DNA of 64,000 bases, taken from NCBI RefSeq assembly GCF_018736045.1, contig NZ_CP076132.1, positions 96,001 through 160,000 of the forward strand, written 5' to 3'. The translations under genes and the position numbers were made by a program. The notes below the pieces were generated by a model. It was not told the origin of the DNA. It did not search any database and was given only the letters and a program-made list of their open reading frames with translations. Shown here one piece after another: positions 56,701-64,000 of the stretch. The stretch's first letter is position 1. Each line of letters begins with the position of its first letter. This DNA comes from Flammeovirga yaeyamensis (lineage in GTDB: Bacteria > Bacteroidota > Bacteroidia > Cytophagales > Flammeovirgaceae).

Positions 56701-58573
56701 TAAAGTAAAACAATGGTCGGAAGGTTTATCGATGTTTACTTCCATCTTCTCGGAAAAAGCATCTGCTGATAATATCCTTCAATACATTGTTCCTTATGCT
56801 GAGAAAACACTTTCTAAGCTACAGTTGAATGATACTTTTGATGCCACAGATATTGCCGATTGTCTATTTGATATTATCAATTTCCCTTATTTTGAAATAA
56901 GTGAAGAGGCCAATCATATTGCTAAAGAATTTGATCGATTGTTGATTGCTAAGAATCAAAAAGAGCAATTTGAAAATCAATTGAATCAATGGAAAGAAGA
57001 GTGGGAGAAAGTGGTTGCCTTCTTGGAGATAGGTGTCCAAACTCTCATTCAATCCAAAGCATTTGATAATGCTGGAGGCAATTATCAAGAGTATATTTAT
57101 GAAGCCATTTTATTGATCGCTCCACAGTTTAAATCAGATAGAACATTACATTCTGTGAAACCGACCACTTCTTTGGAAGGTTTATTGGGAGATCACCGTA
57201 TCATTAATAATGGTCAGTATGCCCTAGATTTCTATGGTTTTAATCAACGTCTGAAAGAACATATTACGGTAGATTTACCAAAATATCAGTTGTATGTTGA
57301 TCAGAAAAAAGAATTACTTAAAGAGTTTGTCGATGATATTAAGTTAGGGTCGTTCAAGCCAAGGGTATTGTCTTCTTTCGTAAGAAACCGTTTGATTAAC
57401 GATGTGTATTTACCGTTAATAGGAGAGAACCTCGCCAAACAAATTGGTGCGGCAGGGGATAAAAAAAGAACCGACTTGATGGGACTTCTTTTACTAATTT
57501 CTCCTCCGGGTTATGGTAAAACTACATTAATGGAATACATATCCAATCGTCTGGGTTTGATCTTTATGAAGATTAACGGACCATCGATTGGGCATCAAGT
57601 GCTCTCATTAGACCCAGAAGAAGCACCTAATGCGACGGCTCGTGAAGAGTTGGAAAAGTTAGGTATCGCTTTAGAAATGGGGAACAACGTGATGTTGTAC
57701 TTGGATGATATTCAGCACTGTCATCCAGAATTTCTTCAGAAGTTTATCTCACTTTGTGATGGACAGAGAAAGATTGAAGGGGTGTATAAAGGAAATACCA
57801 AGACGTATGATTTCAGAGGCAAACGCTTCTGCGTAATCATGGCGGGTAACCCATATACAGAATCAGGTGATAAATTCCAGATTCCAGACATGTTGGCCAA
57901 CCGTGCTGATACGTACAATCTTGGTGAGGTGATTGGTAGCACACAAACCGCTTTCGAACTAAGTTATATAGAAAATTGTATGACGTCCAATCAGTTCATT
58001 TCTCAATGGTCGAATTACCCTAAGAAAGATTTATATGCATTAGTGAGTGCAGTGAAGAACGATAATCTTCAAGACCTTGAATTAGAGGTTAACCTTTCTA
58101 CCGATGAGAAAGAAGAAAGTATTAAGGTATTCCGACAATTGTTATTTGTTCAGAGTGTGATTCTAAAGGTGAATCAAACGTACGTTTCGTCTGCTGCTCA
58201 AGACGATGCTTACCGTGTAGAACCACCATTTAAATTACAAGGCTCATATCGTAACATGAATAAGTTGGCCGAAAAGTTATCGCCAATCATGAACGAAGAA
58301 GAGTTATTGGAATTAGTGGTATCACATTACGAAAACGAATCTCAGACACTAACAAGTGCTGCCGAGGAAAACTTACTGAAGTTTAAAGAACTGATTGAAA
58401 TTCTAACCGATGAGGAATTGGAACGTTGGAACGAAATCAAGCAGACTTTCAGAAAGAAAAATACCTTGAATGTCTTGGGTGATCAGAAAGGAGAAAAACT
58501 AAATGAGAACTTATCAGAGATAACTGAAGCAATTCAGGATTTAAAGAAAGAGATCATTTATATAGTAAAATAA
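53705..58573 (+). CDS. giant AAA ATPase of the 'DNA repair ATPase' (DUF3686) type
   Basis: A 1622-aa protein with no signal peptide or TM helix. Residues 1 to about 420 are beta-rich and of unrecognised fold, about 470-800 are coiled-coil, and a helical zone follows. The ATPase lies at the C-terminus: Walker A PPGYGKTTLM with Lys1272, Walker B VMLYLDDIQ near 1330, sensor-1 CVIMAGNP near 1380, and a downstream Arg-finger-like stretch. This AAA type is usually annotated 'DNA repair ATPase', but I know of no demonstrated repair function. Co-location with a flotillin (18-base gap) instead suggests work at membrane microdomains. It is followed by a terminator, so it closes the operon. Confidence 0.85.
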   Translation: MLESGTYELLQQRLHKNGAELKEKFDQLNGLRKDLFGSIEIEIIATERLMTENNCAARDMIPIGHTFIFGYNVQLGLRNEMNLSDVFSIYTYDPDAHTFKNESLDFIGDKTFLKDFKELYQYNRETKFSQFFRIGNNIYMLFLTSQSSKSFKAFKWVLTNGKLQYADARSDHEVVFPPQHEFKWVKTRRNDFREGNHPHVSILDKVFVETVGGDLTIKIEDNTEDGEGILAEEVEEKDQRLEDGEIHYADLGNLILLKILPYREKEWRYFVYNEKLKTAIRVNAISNSCVLLPEEQGIVFSNGYYLQNGEHKIFESQEKDWLFKKRIIAPNGEDYLFVFYQKETGEYILLSYNVIEQSIQPPLKCNGYSLFSNGELVYFKSDEEPRKVHNLQILQTPFIDTDVVQEDIESDNYLAKIGNKEIVKAVALLKNIYVLINKPDNYMGLYTDILQECNTTLDLFPWLEREETDQISEVVKQIADTSSAAIEEYEKVSRQKNHALEQQSTFDAACLKMLRETERGTYKNVREYVKALSNLRALRGQAVSLKEVKYIELPPIEEWETKLKEQTEKLGERCTRFLLQDDSLTAFINKIEETKTALPEVEKTVDIDALSEELTDLGKELELLIETVSNLKIKDATQTADIINNISNLFSSLNNVQAQVREKKNQLGKVEAEAEFTAQYRLLEQSVSSFLDICVTPQDCEDYLSKLSAQIEELEGKFSDFDEFADQLESKRIEVSEAFENKKIQLEEVRNRKVMRLRNSAERILQSILSKSKQMEKEDQLVAYFSTDLLIEKLRDTSKELDELGETSKAEEILGALKNAQKEAVRQLRDKNELNVDGPGFIRFGKHSFAVSTQDLKASIVERNGSLYYHLIGTDFFELIDSDELQNTQEVWQMSVSSESDAVYRAEYLAYQIIHEDYKGDTTALADINEEDLLAEVQKRMGASLSEGYLKGIHDLDAVKIIQSFVALKNELGTLSHPSKKRAIAQLLWMKELPRAEQLKVKQWSEGLSMFTSIFSEKASADNILQYIVPYAEKTLSKLQLNDTFDATDIADCLFDIINFPYFEISEEANHIAKEFDRLLIAKNQKEQFENQLNQWKEEWEKVVAFLEIGVQTLIQSKAFDNAGGNYQEYIYEAILLIAPQFKSDRTLHSVKPTTSLEGLLGDHRIINNGQYALDFYGFNQRLKEHITVDLPKYQLYVDQKKELLKEFVDDIKLGSFKPRVLSSFVRNRLINDVYLPLIGENLAKQIGAAGDKKRTDLMGLLLLISPPGYGKTTLMEYISNRLGLIFMKINGPSIGHQVLSLDPEEAPNATAREELEKLGIALEMGNNVMLYLDDIQHCHPEFLQKFISLCDGQRKIEGVYKGNTKTYDFRGKRFCVIMAGNPYTESGDKFQIPDMLANRADTYNLGEVIGSTQTAFELSYIENCMTSNQFISQWSNYPKKDLYALVSAVKNDNLQDLELEVNLSTDEKEESIKVFRQLLFVQSVILKVNQTYVSSAAQDDAYRVEPPFKLQGSYRNMNKLAEKLSPIMNEEELLELVVSHYENESQTLTSAAEENLLKFKELIEILTDEELERWNEIKQTFRKKNTLNVLGDQKGEKLNENLSEITEAIQDLKKEIIYIVK

Positions 58574-58620
58574 TAGGTGATGTAAACGGATAAATCATTC
58601 GTAGAAATCAATATCAAAGA

Positions 58621-58650
58621 AAAAGCGATGCAGAAATGTGTCGCTTTTTT
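58621..58650 (+). terminator. terminator of the flotillin-ATPase operon
   Basis: A 9-bp stem with one wobble (58621-58629 with 58639-58647) and T run. Confidence 0.82.
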
Positions 58651-58685
58651 TACAATAATGATATCTTTACCCAAAACAGGAACAA

Positions 58686-59417
58686 ATGAATTTTTTACTT
58701 CTCAACATATATTTACCGATAAAGCAGTTTATCGCAGGTTTTATTTTTGATTTTATTCAAAAGGAATACAAAGCAAACGGAAATACGTACAGTGTTCCGA
58801 AAGATCTTACGACCCGATTTTTTAGAGGCGCTTTTACTTTAGGTTGGTACGAAAAACAAGAAAGATTATTTATACCTCAATATTTACCACAAGACGCAAA
58901 AGTGCTTGAACTAGGTGGTTGTATTGGTGTGGTTTCATGTGTTATCAATAAGACTTTAGGCAATCCGGCAAATCATATTACGGTAGAAGCCAATCCTTTT
59001 TTAATTGAGCACCTTACAAAAAATAGAGATCAGAATAACTGTCAGTTTCAAATTGTCAATAAGATACTTTCTTCTGAGGATAAAGTAACGTTCAATATCA
59101 ATAAGTCGATTGTTGAAAGTAGTGCCAATGTTCAGACGAGTCAGAAAGTAGAGATTGAAGGAGTGACTCCCGAACAATTACAAGAACAGTTTAACGTCAC
59201 ATTCGATACTTTGATAATGGATATTGAAGGTGGAGAGTTACCATTGCTTTCTAATTTCAAGGAGTTTATTGGAGGTTTAAAACGTGTTTATTTCGAGATA
59301 CATCCTTTCAATAATATTCTGACTCAAGAACAAGCAGACGAATGTGAACAAATTCTGATTGATTTAGGGTTTACAAAAAAATTAGATGAAGATTATTTCC
59401 AGATTTGGGAAAAATAA
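58686..59417 (+). CDS. FkbM-family SAM methyltransferase
   Basis: 243 aa. The SAM-binding motif I is VLELGGCIGVVSC, then ITVEANPFLIEHL for the acidic ribose-binding residue, and the FkbM signature LIMDIEGGELPLL later. FkbM enzymes O-methylate polyketides, glycans or lipids; the acceptor is unknown. The N-terminal residues are hydrophobic (MNFLLLNIYLPIKQFIAGF), which might be a membrane anchor. It lies between two terminators, so it is a single unit. Confidence 0.88.
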   Translation: MNFLLLNIYLPIKQFIAGFIFDFIQKEYKANGNTYSVPKDLTTRFFRGAFTLGWYEKQERLFIPQYLPQDAKVLELGGCIGVVSCVINKTLGNPANHITVEANPFLIEHLTKNRDQNNCQFQIVNKILSSEDKVTFNINKSIVESSANVQTSQKVEIEGVTPEQLQEQFNVTFDTLIMDIEGGELPLLSNFKEFIGGLKRVYFEIHPFNNILTQEQADECEQILIDLGFTKKLDEDYFQIWEK

Positions 59418-59446
59418 AAACCACTTCCCAAAAGTTGAAAAGTGGT
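59410..59446 (-). terminator. terminator of the second SPFH gene
   Basis: On the minus strand, a 7-bp stem (59440-59446 with 59420-59426) is followed directly by TTTTTATTTTT. It lies beyond a separate palindrome (59450-59474). Confidence 0.75.
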
Positions 59447-59449
59447 AGG

Positions 59450-59474
59450 AACCTGAGTTCGTCGAACTCAGGTT
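59450..59474. repeat. 25-nt perfect palindrome
   Basis: Arms of 12 bases (59450-59461 and 59463-59474) with a single central T give an exact palindrome containing CTGAGTTCG/CGAACTCAG. It lies between a convergent gene pair. It could be part of the termination region or a dispersed palindromic element. Confidence 0.85.
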
Positions 59475-59531
59475 TGAAGGATAAAGAATACCAATAATTT
59501 AACCGCTGTAAGTAATGTTAGTGGGAAAGGT

Positions 59532-60812
59532 CTATTTTTTAGTGGCAATCTGAGCTGCTAAGATTGATTGTAAAAGATCACCTCCTTTACTGTTACCTTG
59601 ACCTGAGAAATATTGCTCAGGCAATTTGATCTTACTAATGTTGGCCCATTTCACAGAGTCTTTTCTATACTCCCAATACGATTTTTGTTCAGGAGTAAGA
59701 CCAGAGTTCACTAACTGTTTGTTGGCATAAGCTTTTGTTTCTGCTACTACCTTTTCAGTTTTCGCCTCTAATTGAGCTGTTTCATATTTAATTTTTGCCA
59801 ACTTCTTGTTAGTTTCTTCTTGCTTCAATTGTGTTTCGATAGCAATCAAACTTGAAACTTGCTCTTTTTCTCTTTTTACTCTTTCCTCCGCTTTATCTCT
59901 TTCACCTTCTGCAAGGATACGAGATTGAGCAGCTTTGGCTGTTTCAATTCTTTGAATCTCCAATTGACGTTTCGCCGATTCATCTCTTTGCGTTTCTAAA
60001 CGCTTTTTAAATGAAGACTCCATGTCGATGGATGGTAAGACTACTTGAGAAATCAAGATATGGTTATCAGAAATTTCGTTTGGAATACGTTTGAATTGAC
60101 CTTTCGAATCCACGATTTTCTCTACCATGTATTTCTTTCTAATCTCTTTGATCTCACGATTACTTTTCTGAATTGAACTATCAAAAAGAGTATCCGCCAT
60201 TTCGATTTTTCTTACTTCATAAGAACCAAATTTCAATTGTTCCTCAAAAGTCTGACGGAAAGATTGTGCATCACCAGAAATATAATCTTGTGCTGCGTAC
60301 ATATAAGCTGTATTGACAAGCTGTTCACGGATCGTTGGAATTAATGTCATAGACACTAAATTTTCTTGAGATCTGAATTTCACAGCAACATCAATAAAAT
60401 CTTCTGGAGTAGTTGGCATCTGAACTCTAACCGAAGGATAACCTAAAGCTGTTACTTGGTCGATAAAACGAATTGGAACAGCTTTCATCGATGAATTATC
60501 ATCATCTTCTACATCTTCTGTAGTGATATCGATGTATTTACTCCAAGGCTGAACTTTACCAAACCAAGTAAAGTGATAACCTTCTGACATAAATGCTGAT
60601 TTCTGACCATTGGGATAAGTCACGAAGTACTGATATCCTGGTTCTGCCCACATAATGGCATTAGATGAAATCATAATAACTAATGCCGCGACAAATGATA
60701 GACCGCCCATTTTGGGTTTAAGTACTGGATAGTTTTTGGATAGTTGAGGTATAATACTCAACACACTATAAACAATACACAAAAAGACGATAATGTACAG
60801 TAAGAGAGACAT
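59532..60812 (-). CDS. SPFH/band 7 (prohibitin-like) membrane protein
   Basis: 426 aa. Two TM helices (about 2-22 and 36-56), then a band 7 domain (about 60-260: EPGYQYFVTYPNGQKSAF, YHFTWFGKVQPWSKYID), then a coiled-coil (about 270-370) rich in Glu, Lys and Ala, and a C-terminal tail (GGDLLQSILAAQ). It is distinct from the flotillin at 51554: shorter, with two N-terminal helices, and not coupled to an OB-fold gene. The promoter must lie between 60813 and the terminator at 60962. Confidence 0.88.
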   Translation of the reverse strand: MSLLLYIIVFLCIVYSVLSIIPQLSKNYPVLKPKMGGLSFVAALVIMISSNAIMWAEPGYQYFVTYPNGQKSAFMSEGYHFTWFGKVQPWSKYIDITTEDVEDDDNSSMKAVPIRFIDQVTALGYPSVRVQMPTTPEDFIDVAVKFRSQENLVSMTLIPTIREQLVNTAYMYAAQDYISGDAQSFRQTFEEQLKFGSYEVRKIEMADTLFDSSIQKSNREIKEIRKKYMVEKIVDSKGQFKRIPNEISDNHILISQVVLPSIDMESSFKKRLETQRDESAKRQLEIQRIETAKAAQSRILAEGERDKAEERVKREKEQVSSLIAIETQLKQEETNKKLAKIKYETAQLEAKTEKVVAETKAYANKQLVNSGLTPEQKSYWEYRKDSVKWANISKIKLPEQYFSGQGNSKGGDLLQSILAAQIATKK

Positions 60813-60961
60813 AAAATATGATGGTTAATATTTGAAAATGTTAAAACTCATAATTATCATAACGAGTCTAATCGTCCCTCAGATCGTGTTTTGTTTACTT
60901 ATTTAGAGATGTTTAACAATAAGTGTTAAAGTATTGATAGTTTGCAACCTTGATGTATGAC

Positions 60962-60994
60962 ATAAAAAAAAGACCTCGATTTCTCGAAGTCTTT
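60962..60994 (-). terminator. terminator of the second DUF1573 gene
   Basis: A 10-bp stem with one wobble (60985-60994 with 60969-60978) followed on the minus strand by a T run (60963-60970, partly in the stem). Confidence 0.8.
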
Positions 60995-61022
60995 CTTTAT
61001 ATATAAAAAACCTTTTTTTCGA

Positions 61023-61409
61023 CTAGTTATTGTCGACTAAAACGTTTGTTGTAATCGAAATTCTTGTTGGCGATTTAGCATTTGATTGAATAGTGATCGG
61101 TTTGTTCTGAACACCTCTTTTTCCTCTAGAGTTGAACTTTACAATGATTTCACCTTCTTCACCAGCAGCGATTGGCTCTTTTGGCCATTTTGGTGCAGTA
61201 CATCCACAAGTAGTAGAAACATTGATGATCACCAAAGGAGCATCTCCTGTGTTTGTAAACTTAAAAGTGTGTTCAACAACATCACCTTGGTGGATATCAC
61301 CGAATTCGTAAGTGTTTTCAGCAAATGTGATTACCGGACCTTTAGCGTCTTGTGCTTGTACCGCTAAAGCAAATAATCCGATCAAAAAAGTAAATAAAAC
61401 CTTTTTCAT
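61023..61409 (-). CDS. secreted DUF1573 protein
   Basis: 128 aa with a Sec signal peptide (FTFLIGLFALAVQAQ, cleavage after VQA). The rest is a single DUF1573 domain: YEFGDIHQGDVVEHTFKF, TCGCTAPKWP with both conserved Cys, GEIIVKFNSRGKRG. No lipobox, so it should be free in the periplasm or exported, in contrast with the lipidated paralogue at 26721-27191. Single gene. Confidence 0.91.
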   Translation of the reverse strand: MKKVLFTFLIGLFALAVQAQDAKGPVITFAENTYEFGDIHQGDVVEHTFKFTNTGDAPLVIINVSTTCGCTAPKWPKEPIAAGEEGEIIVKFNSRGKRGVQNKPITIQSNAKSPTRISITTNVLVDNN

Positions 61410-61744
61410 TATGTGTATAATTTTGAATCAAAAAATCTTTTCTCTCTATGAAGCAATTCGCTTTGTGATTGACAATTTAGGAATAAATCAAAAAAAGAGA
61501 ATCTATTTCTGATAAGCCAATAATTGATTTAATATTTAATAAGCAAAAACCTTGTCATCTTTTATTTTTAATAAGAATAAATGCACTGAAATGTTTATCA
61601 AATAGAAATTATTATTCGAAATATCTGATTTTAAAACGTATTAAATCAAAATTGCTATCGGTTGAAATTTATTTTTTGATGTTTTTATTCTTAAATTGAT
61701 GACAGACAAACATCCAAAGTGACAATTAACTATAATTACTAAAC
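61410..61744. other. 335-bp divergent intergenic region between DUF1573 and the GH15 gene
   Basis: AT-rich and non-coding. A TAATTTTG (61419-61426 region) fits a -7 element but points into the region without a matching -33 element. Nothing else recognised. Confidence 0.5.
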
Positions 61745-63532
61745 ATGAAAAAAACTCATAAGTACGATATGGGTGTCATAGGCAACTGTGCGTTTATGGC
61801 CTATATTGATACAAAAGCTAGTGTGCGTTGGTTGTGTTGGCCAAGATTTGATAGCAGCTTTATTTTCGGTGATTTACTTGATGATGAAAAGGGTGGGGAG
61901 TTCTCTGTTAAACCTACTGCGAAAATCAAGGAAACCAAACAATATTACGTTACCAACACCAACATTCTTGTTACCGAGGTATATACTGAGGAAGGTGATT
62001 TTAAAGTGACTGACTTTGCACCTCGTTTCGAACAAGATGACCGTTATTATAAGCCTTTAATGATGATTCGTAAGATCGAACCATTACAAGGCACTCCATC
62101 GATTAAGGTTGTTTGTAATCCTACTGGGGAATATGGTGAATTTACACCAGAGAAATCTCAAGGGTCGAATCACATTCGCTACCTGGGCTATGACCAACAT
62201 ATGCGATTAACAACCAATATTCCACTTTCTTATGTAATGGAAGAAAATCCATTTGTATTGAGTGGTGCGGTTTACACTGTATTAACTTACGGTGCTCCAT
62301 TAGAAGCAGCAATCGAAGCTACTTCGGAGGCTTTCTTTACAAAAACGAAAAGATACTGGAGAAACTGGGTGAAATCGACGTCAATTAGTTTCTTCCATCA
62401 AGAAAAATTAATCCGTTCATCGTTAATCCTTAAGATACATCAGTATGAAGATACTGGAGCTATTATCGCCTCAGGTACTACTTCATTACCAGAGTACCAT
62501 AAGAGTACAAGAAACTGGGATTATAGATATTGTTGGATGAGGGATTCTTTCTATACTCTGAATGCCTTTAACAACATTGGTCACTTCGAAGAAGTAGAAG
62601 CCTACTTTAAATATATCGAGAATGTTACTCGACAAGAAGAAGATCGATATCAGCCATTATATACTATTACGGCACAAAAGCAGATTACAGAAATCGAAAT
62701 GCCATTAAAAGGGTATTTGGGTGAAAATAAACCTGTAAGAATTGGTAATGATGCCTATACTCATATTCAAAATGATGTATATGGACAGGTATTAACCTCT
62801 TTATTACCACTATATGCCGATAAGCGATTCACCAATAAGTACCGTATGCATACAAAGAAATTGGTAGAGCATACTTTACAGAAGATCGCTGATACAATGG
62901 AGGAGAAAGATGCAGGTCTTTGGGAATTTAGAGATCGTCCAGGACATTACTGTTATACTTTCTTGTTCCACTGGGCAGGGGCATCTGCTGCCTATAAGAT
63001 GGCACAATACTTCGACGATGTGAAGATGGCAGACAAAGCACTTAAAATCAAAGAGCGTGCTGCTGAAATGATCGAACGTTGTTATGATGAAGAAACAGGT
63101 GTATATATGCAAGCTGCAGGAGCGAAAGATATGGATGCTTCTTGTTTGCAATTGATCACCATGAACTATCTTGATCCAAATTCTGAAAGAGCAAGAAGAC
63201 ACTTGGCTGGAATGGAGAAAGAATTGATGGCAAAAGATGGATTATTCTATCGTTACCGTCACGTAGATGATTTTGGAGCTCCGGAAACTACTTTCCTTAT
63301 TTGTGCTTATTGGTACATCGAAGCATTAGCTTGTGTGGGAAGAGTGAAAGAAGCAATTGAATACTTTGAAAAAGTAAGTAGCTATGCAAACCACGTTGGC
63401 TTGTTATCAGAAGATGTAGATTCGAATGATGGCAGTCAGTGGGGTAATTTCCCTCAAACATACAGTCACGTAGGTTTGATGAACGCCGCTTACAGAATTT
63501 CGAAGAAATTAGACCTTCCTAATTTCTTGTAA
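61745..63532 (+). CDS. glycoside hydrolase family 15 (glucoamylase/trehalase-like)
   Basis: A 595-aa cytoplasmic enzyme without a signal peptide. The N-terminal beta-sandwich domain (GVIGNCAFMAYIDTKASVRWLCWPRFDSSFIFG) is typical of bacterial GH15 enzymes. The (alpha/alpha)6 barrel has YRYCWMRDSFYTLNAF. Catalytic general acid Glu394 lies in AGLWEFRD, and general base Glu556 in LLSEDVDSNDGSQWGNFPQTYSH. Such enzymes hydrolyse alpha-glucosides, including trehalose in the mycobacterial type. The substrate here is undetermined. Single gene ending in a terminator. Confidence 0.93.
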   Translation: MKKTHKYDMGVIGNCAFMAYIDTKASVRWLCWPRFDSSFIFGDLLDDEKGGEFSVKPTAKIKETKQYYVTNTNILVTEVYTEEGDFKVTDFAPRFEQDDRYYKPLMMIRKIEPLQGTPSIKVVCNPTGEYGEFTPEKSQGSNHIRYLGYDQHMRLTTNIPLSYVMEENPFVLSGAVYTVLTYGAPLEAAIEATSEAFFTKTKRYWRNWVKSTSISFFHQEKLIRSSLILKIHQYEDTGAIIASGTTSLPEYHKSTRNWDYRYCWMRDSFYTLNAFNNIGHFEEVEAYFKYIENVTRQEEDRYQPLYTITAQKQITEIEMPLKGYLGENKPVRIGNDAYTHIQNDVYGQVLTSLLPLYADKRFTNKYRMHTKKLVEHTLQKIADTMEEKDAGLWEFRDRPGHYCYTFLFHWAGASAAYKMAQYFDDVKMADKALKIKERAAEMIERCYDEETGVYMQAAGAKDMDASCLQLITMNYLDPNSERARRHLAGMEKELMAKDGLFYRYRHVDDFGAPETTFLICAYWYIEALACVGRVKEAIEYFEKVSSYANHVGLLSEDVDSNDGSQWGNFPQTYSHVGLMNAAYRISKKLDLPNFL

Positions 63533-63557
63533 TAAACTAGGGGGACTTAAAGTTAAG

Positions 63558-63591
63558 GGCAGTTGTAGCAATACAATTGCCTTTTTATTTT
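63558..63591 (+). terminator. GH15 gene terminator
   Basis: A 9-bp stem with one G-T wobble (63558-63566 with 63573-63581) and a T-rich tail. Confidence 0.82.
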
Positions 63592-63662
63592 CCTATAATA
63601 ATTGATTTAAAAATTACGACAACAGCCAAAACAGCTAAACCGATATATTCTAATACTTTCAT
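63585..63662 (-). CDS. possible 25-residue single-helix membrane peptide
   Basis: An ATG-to-TAA frame encodes a 25-residue peptide: MKVLEYIGLAVLAVVVIF with a short IIIGK end. It is a clean TM helix with basic ends, a pattern typical of real bacterial microproteins such as toxin-like or transporter-associated peptides. It converges with the GH15 gene and its stop lies inside the GH15 terminator region. The coding status is unproven; a chance ORF is possible. Confidence 0.4.
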   Translation of the reverse strand: MKVLEYIGLAVLAVVVIFKSIIIGK

Positions 63663-64000
63663 GAGATAGGGTAATTATTTGTTATAAGTAGTGTTTGTAC
63701 ATAATAGACAAACAGATAGATGTGTTCGACAGAAAATCATTGACTTTTTTTCATCTTATTCATCCGGTTCTTATATCGAGGGGTTACACCTCCTCGTTTT
63801 GGGAGGTGAGTTGACTTAAGTTTTAATTCCTGGGCTTTTGATACATAACCCTAAAAAGTAACCCCTCCCTTAGTTTCTTAGTTCCTTACTTCCTTAGTTA
63901 AAACGAGCGTTAACTTAGGTAGCTTTCCCTCTAAGAACACTATCACCTCGTTATTCACAAGAGCTTTTTCATAAAAAAACTAGCTTCCTATTAGTTATTC
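63663..64000. other. 338-bp end region with inverted repeats
   Basis: It contains an inverted repeat (AGGGGTTAC at 63779-63787 with GTAACCCCT at 63858-63866) that encloses an inner hairpin (ACCTCC/GGAGGT, 63788-63793 with 63802-63807), then the octamer array. A single exact DnaA box TTATTCACA lies at 63951-63959. The nested inverted repeats suggest a folded RNA or a transposon-like remnant, but nothing is recognised. The region continues beyond the window. Confidence 0.5.
63869..63900. repeat. octamer repeat (CTTAGTTN-type), four units
   Basis: Units CTTAGTTT, CTTAGTTC, CTTACTTC, CTTAGTTA follow each other. The first two match those at 6432-6447. Confidence 0.65.

Noticed and set aside
63951..63959. 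A second origin based on the DnaA box TTATTCACA at the window end
   Set aside because: A single box is expected by chance in tens of kilobases of AT-rich sequence; no cluster is visible.

Overview
The window looks like a chromosomal segment of a marine-type Bacteroidota, most likely the class Cytophagia (Flammeovirga-like). The grounds are low GC, a lone gldN (type IX secretion/gliding), Bacteroidota-type promoters (TTTG-N19/20-TAnnTTTG), DUF4175, YbbR and long-NusB proteins, lipoproteins with relaxed lipoboxes, and almost no Shine-Dalgarno signals. The genus is an inference. No phage, insertion sequence or CRISPR array was seen.

Layout. 0-8 kb: a small membrane protein, an aldehyde dehydrogenase, an exported Ntn amidohydrolase, a helical-repeat protein with a small membrane protein, metG, a methyltransferase and yiaA. 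7.8-11.4 kb: a perfect 7-bp tandem repeat, an exported TPR protein, then about 1.16 kb of non-coding AT-rich DNA dense in DnaA boxes, which I propose as the replication origin (oriC). 11.4-24 kb: all genes on the minus strand. They are a 5'-truncated gene, an Ig-like lipoprotein, mnmG, three parS-like ParB sites, the ybeY / RsbW-like ATPase / DUF4175 operon, a peptide-binding lipoprotein, and xth with a small partner. DnaA boxes, mnmG and parS within 6 kb together mark an origin/centromere region.

24-36 kb: comF, initiator tRNA-fMet, nusB, YtxH, a DUF1573 lipoprotein, yajC, YbbR, coaE, purH, a GNAT enzyme, phhB, then mutL and ettA on the minus strand. This is core housekeeping: translation initiation, secretion, CoA and purine synthesis, mismatch repair. 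36-49 kb: a DUF349 protein with a long GYGQQ/RGG low-complexity insert, gldN, an alpha-2-macroglobulin lipoprotein with an Omp85-like outer-membrane protein, an ECF sigma factor with a predicted inner-plus-outer-membrane anti-sigma protein, and a second ECF sigma factor overlapped by a small gene.

49-64 kb: tadA with a TPR partner, then an OB-fold (YqiJ/NfeD-like) membrane protein, a flotillin and a 1622-residue AAA ATPase that form a membrane-microdomain module. Next come an FkbM methyltransferase, a second SPFH protein, a second DUF1573 protein, a GH15 glucoamylase-like enzyme, and a non-coding end with octamer repeats and a possible 25-residue membrane peptide.

Most single genes or short operons are bounded by clear stem-loop plus T-run terminators. 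In several places these decide start codons, for example the small membrane gene downstream of metG.
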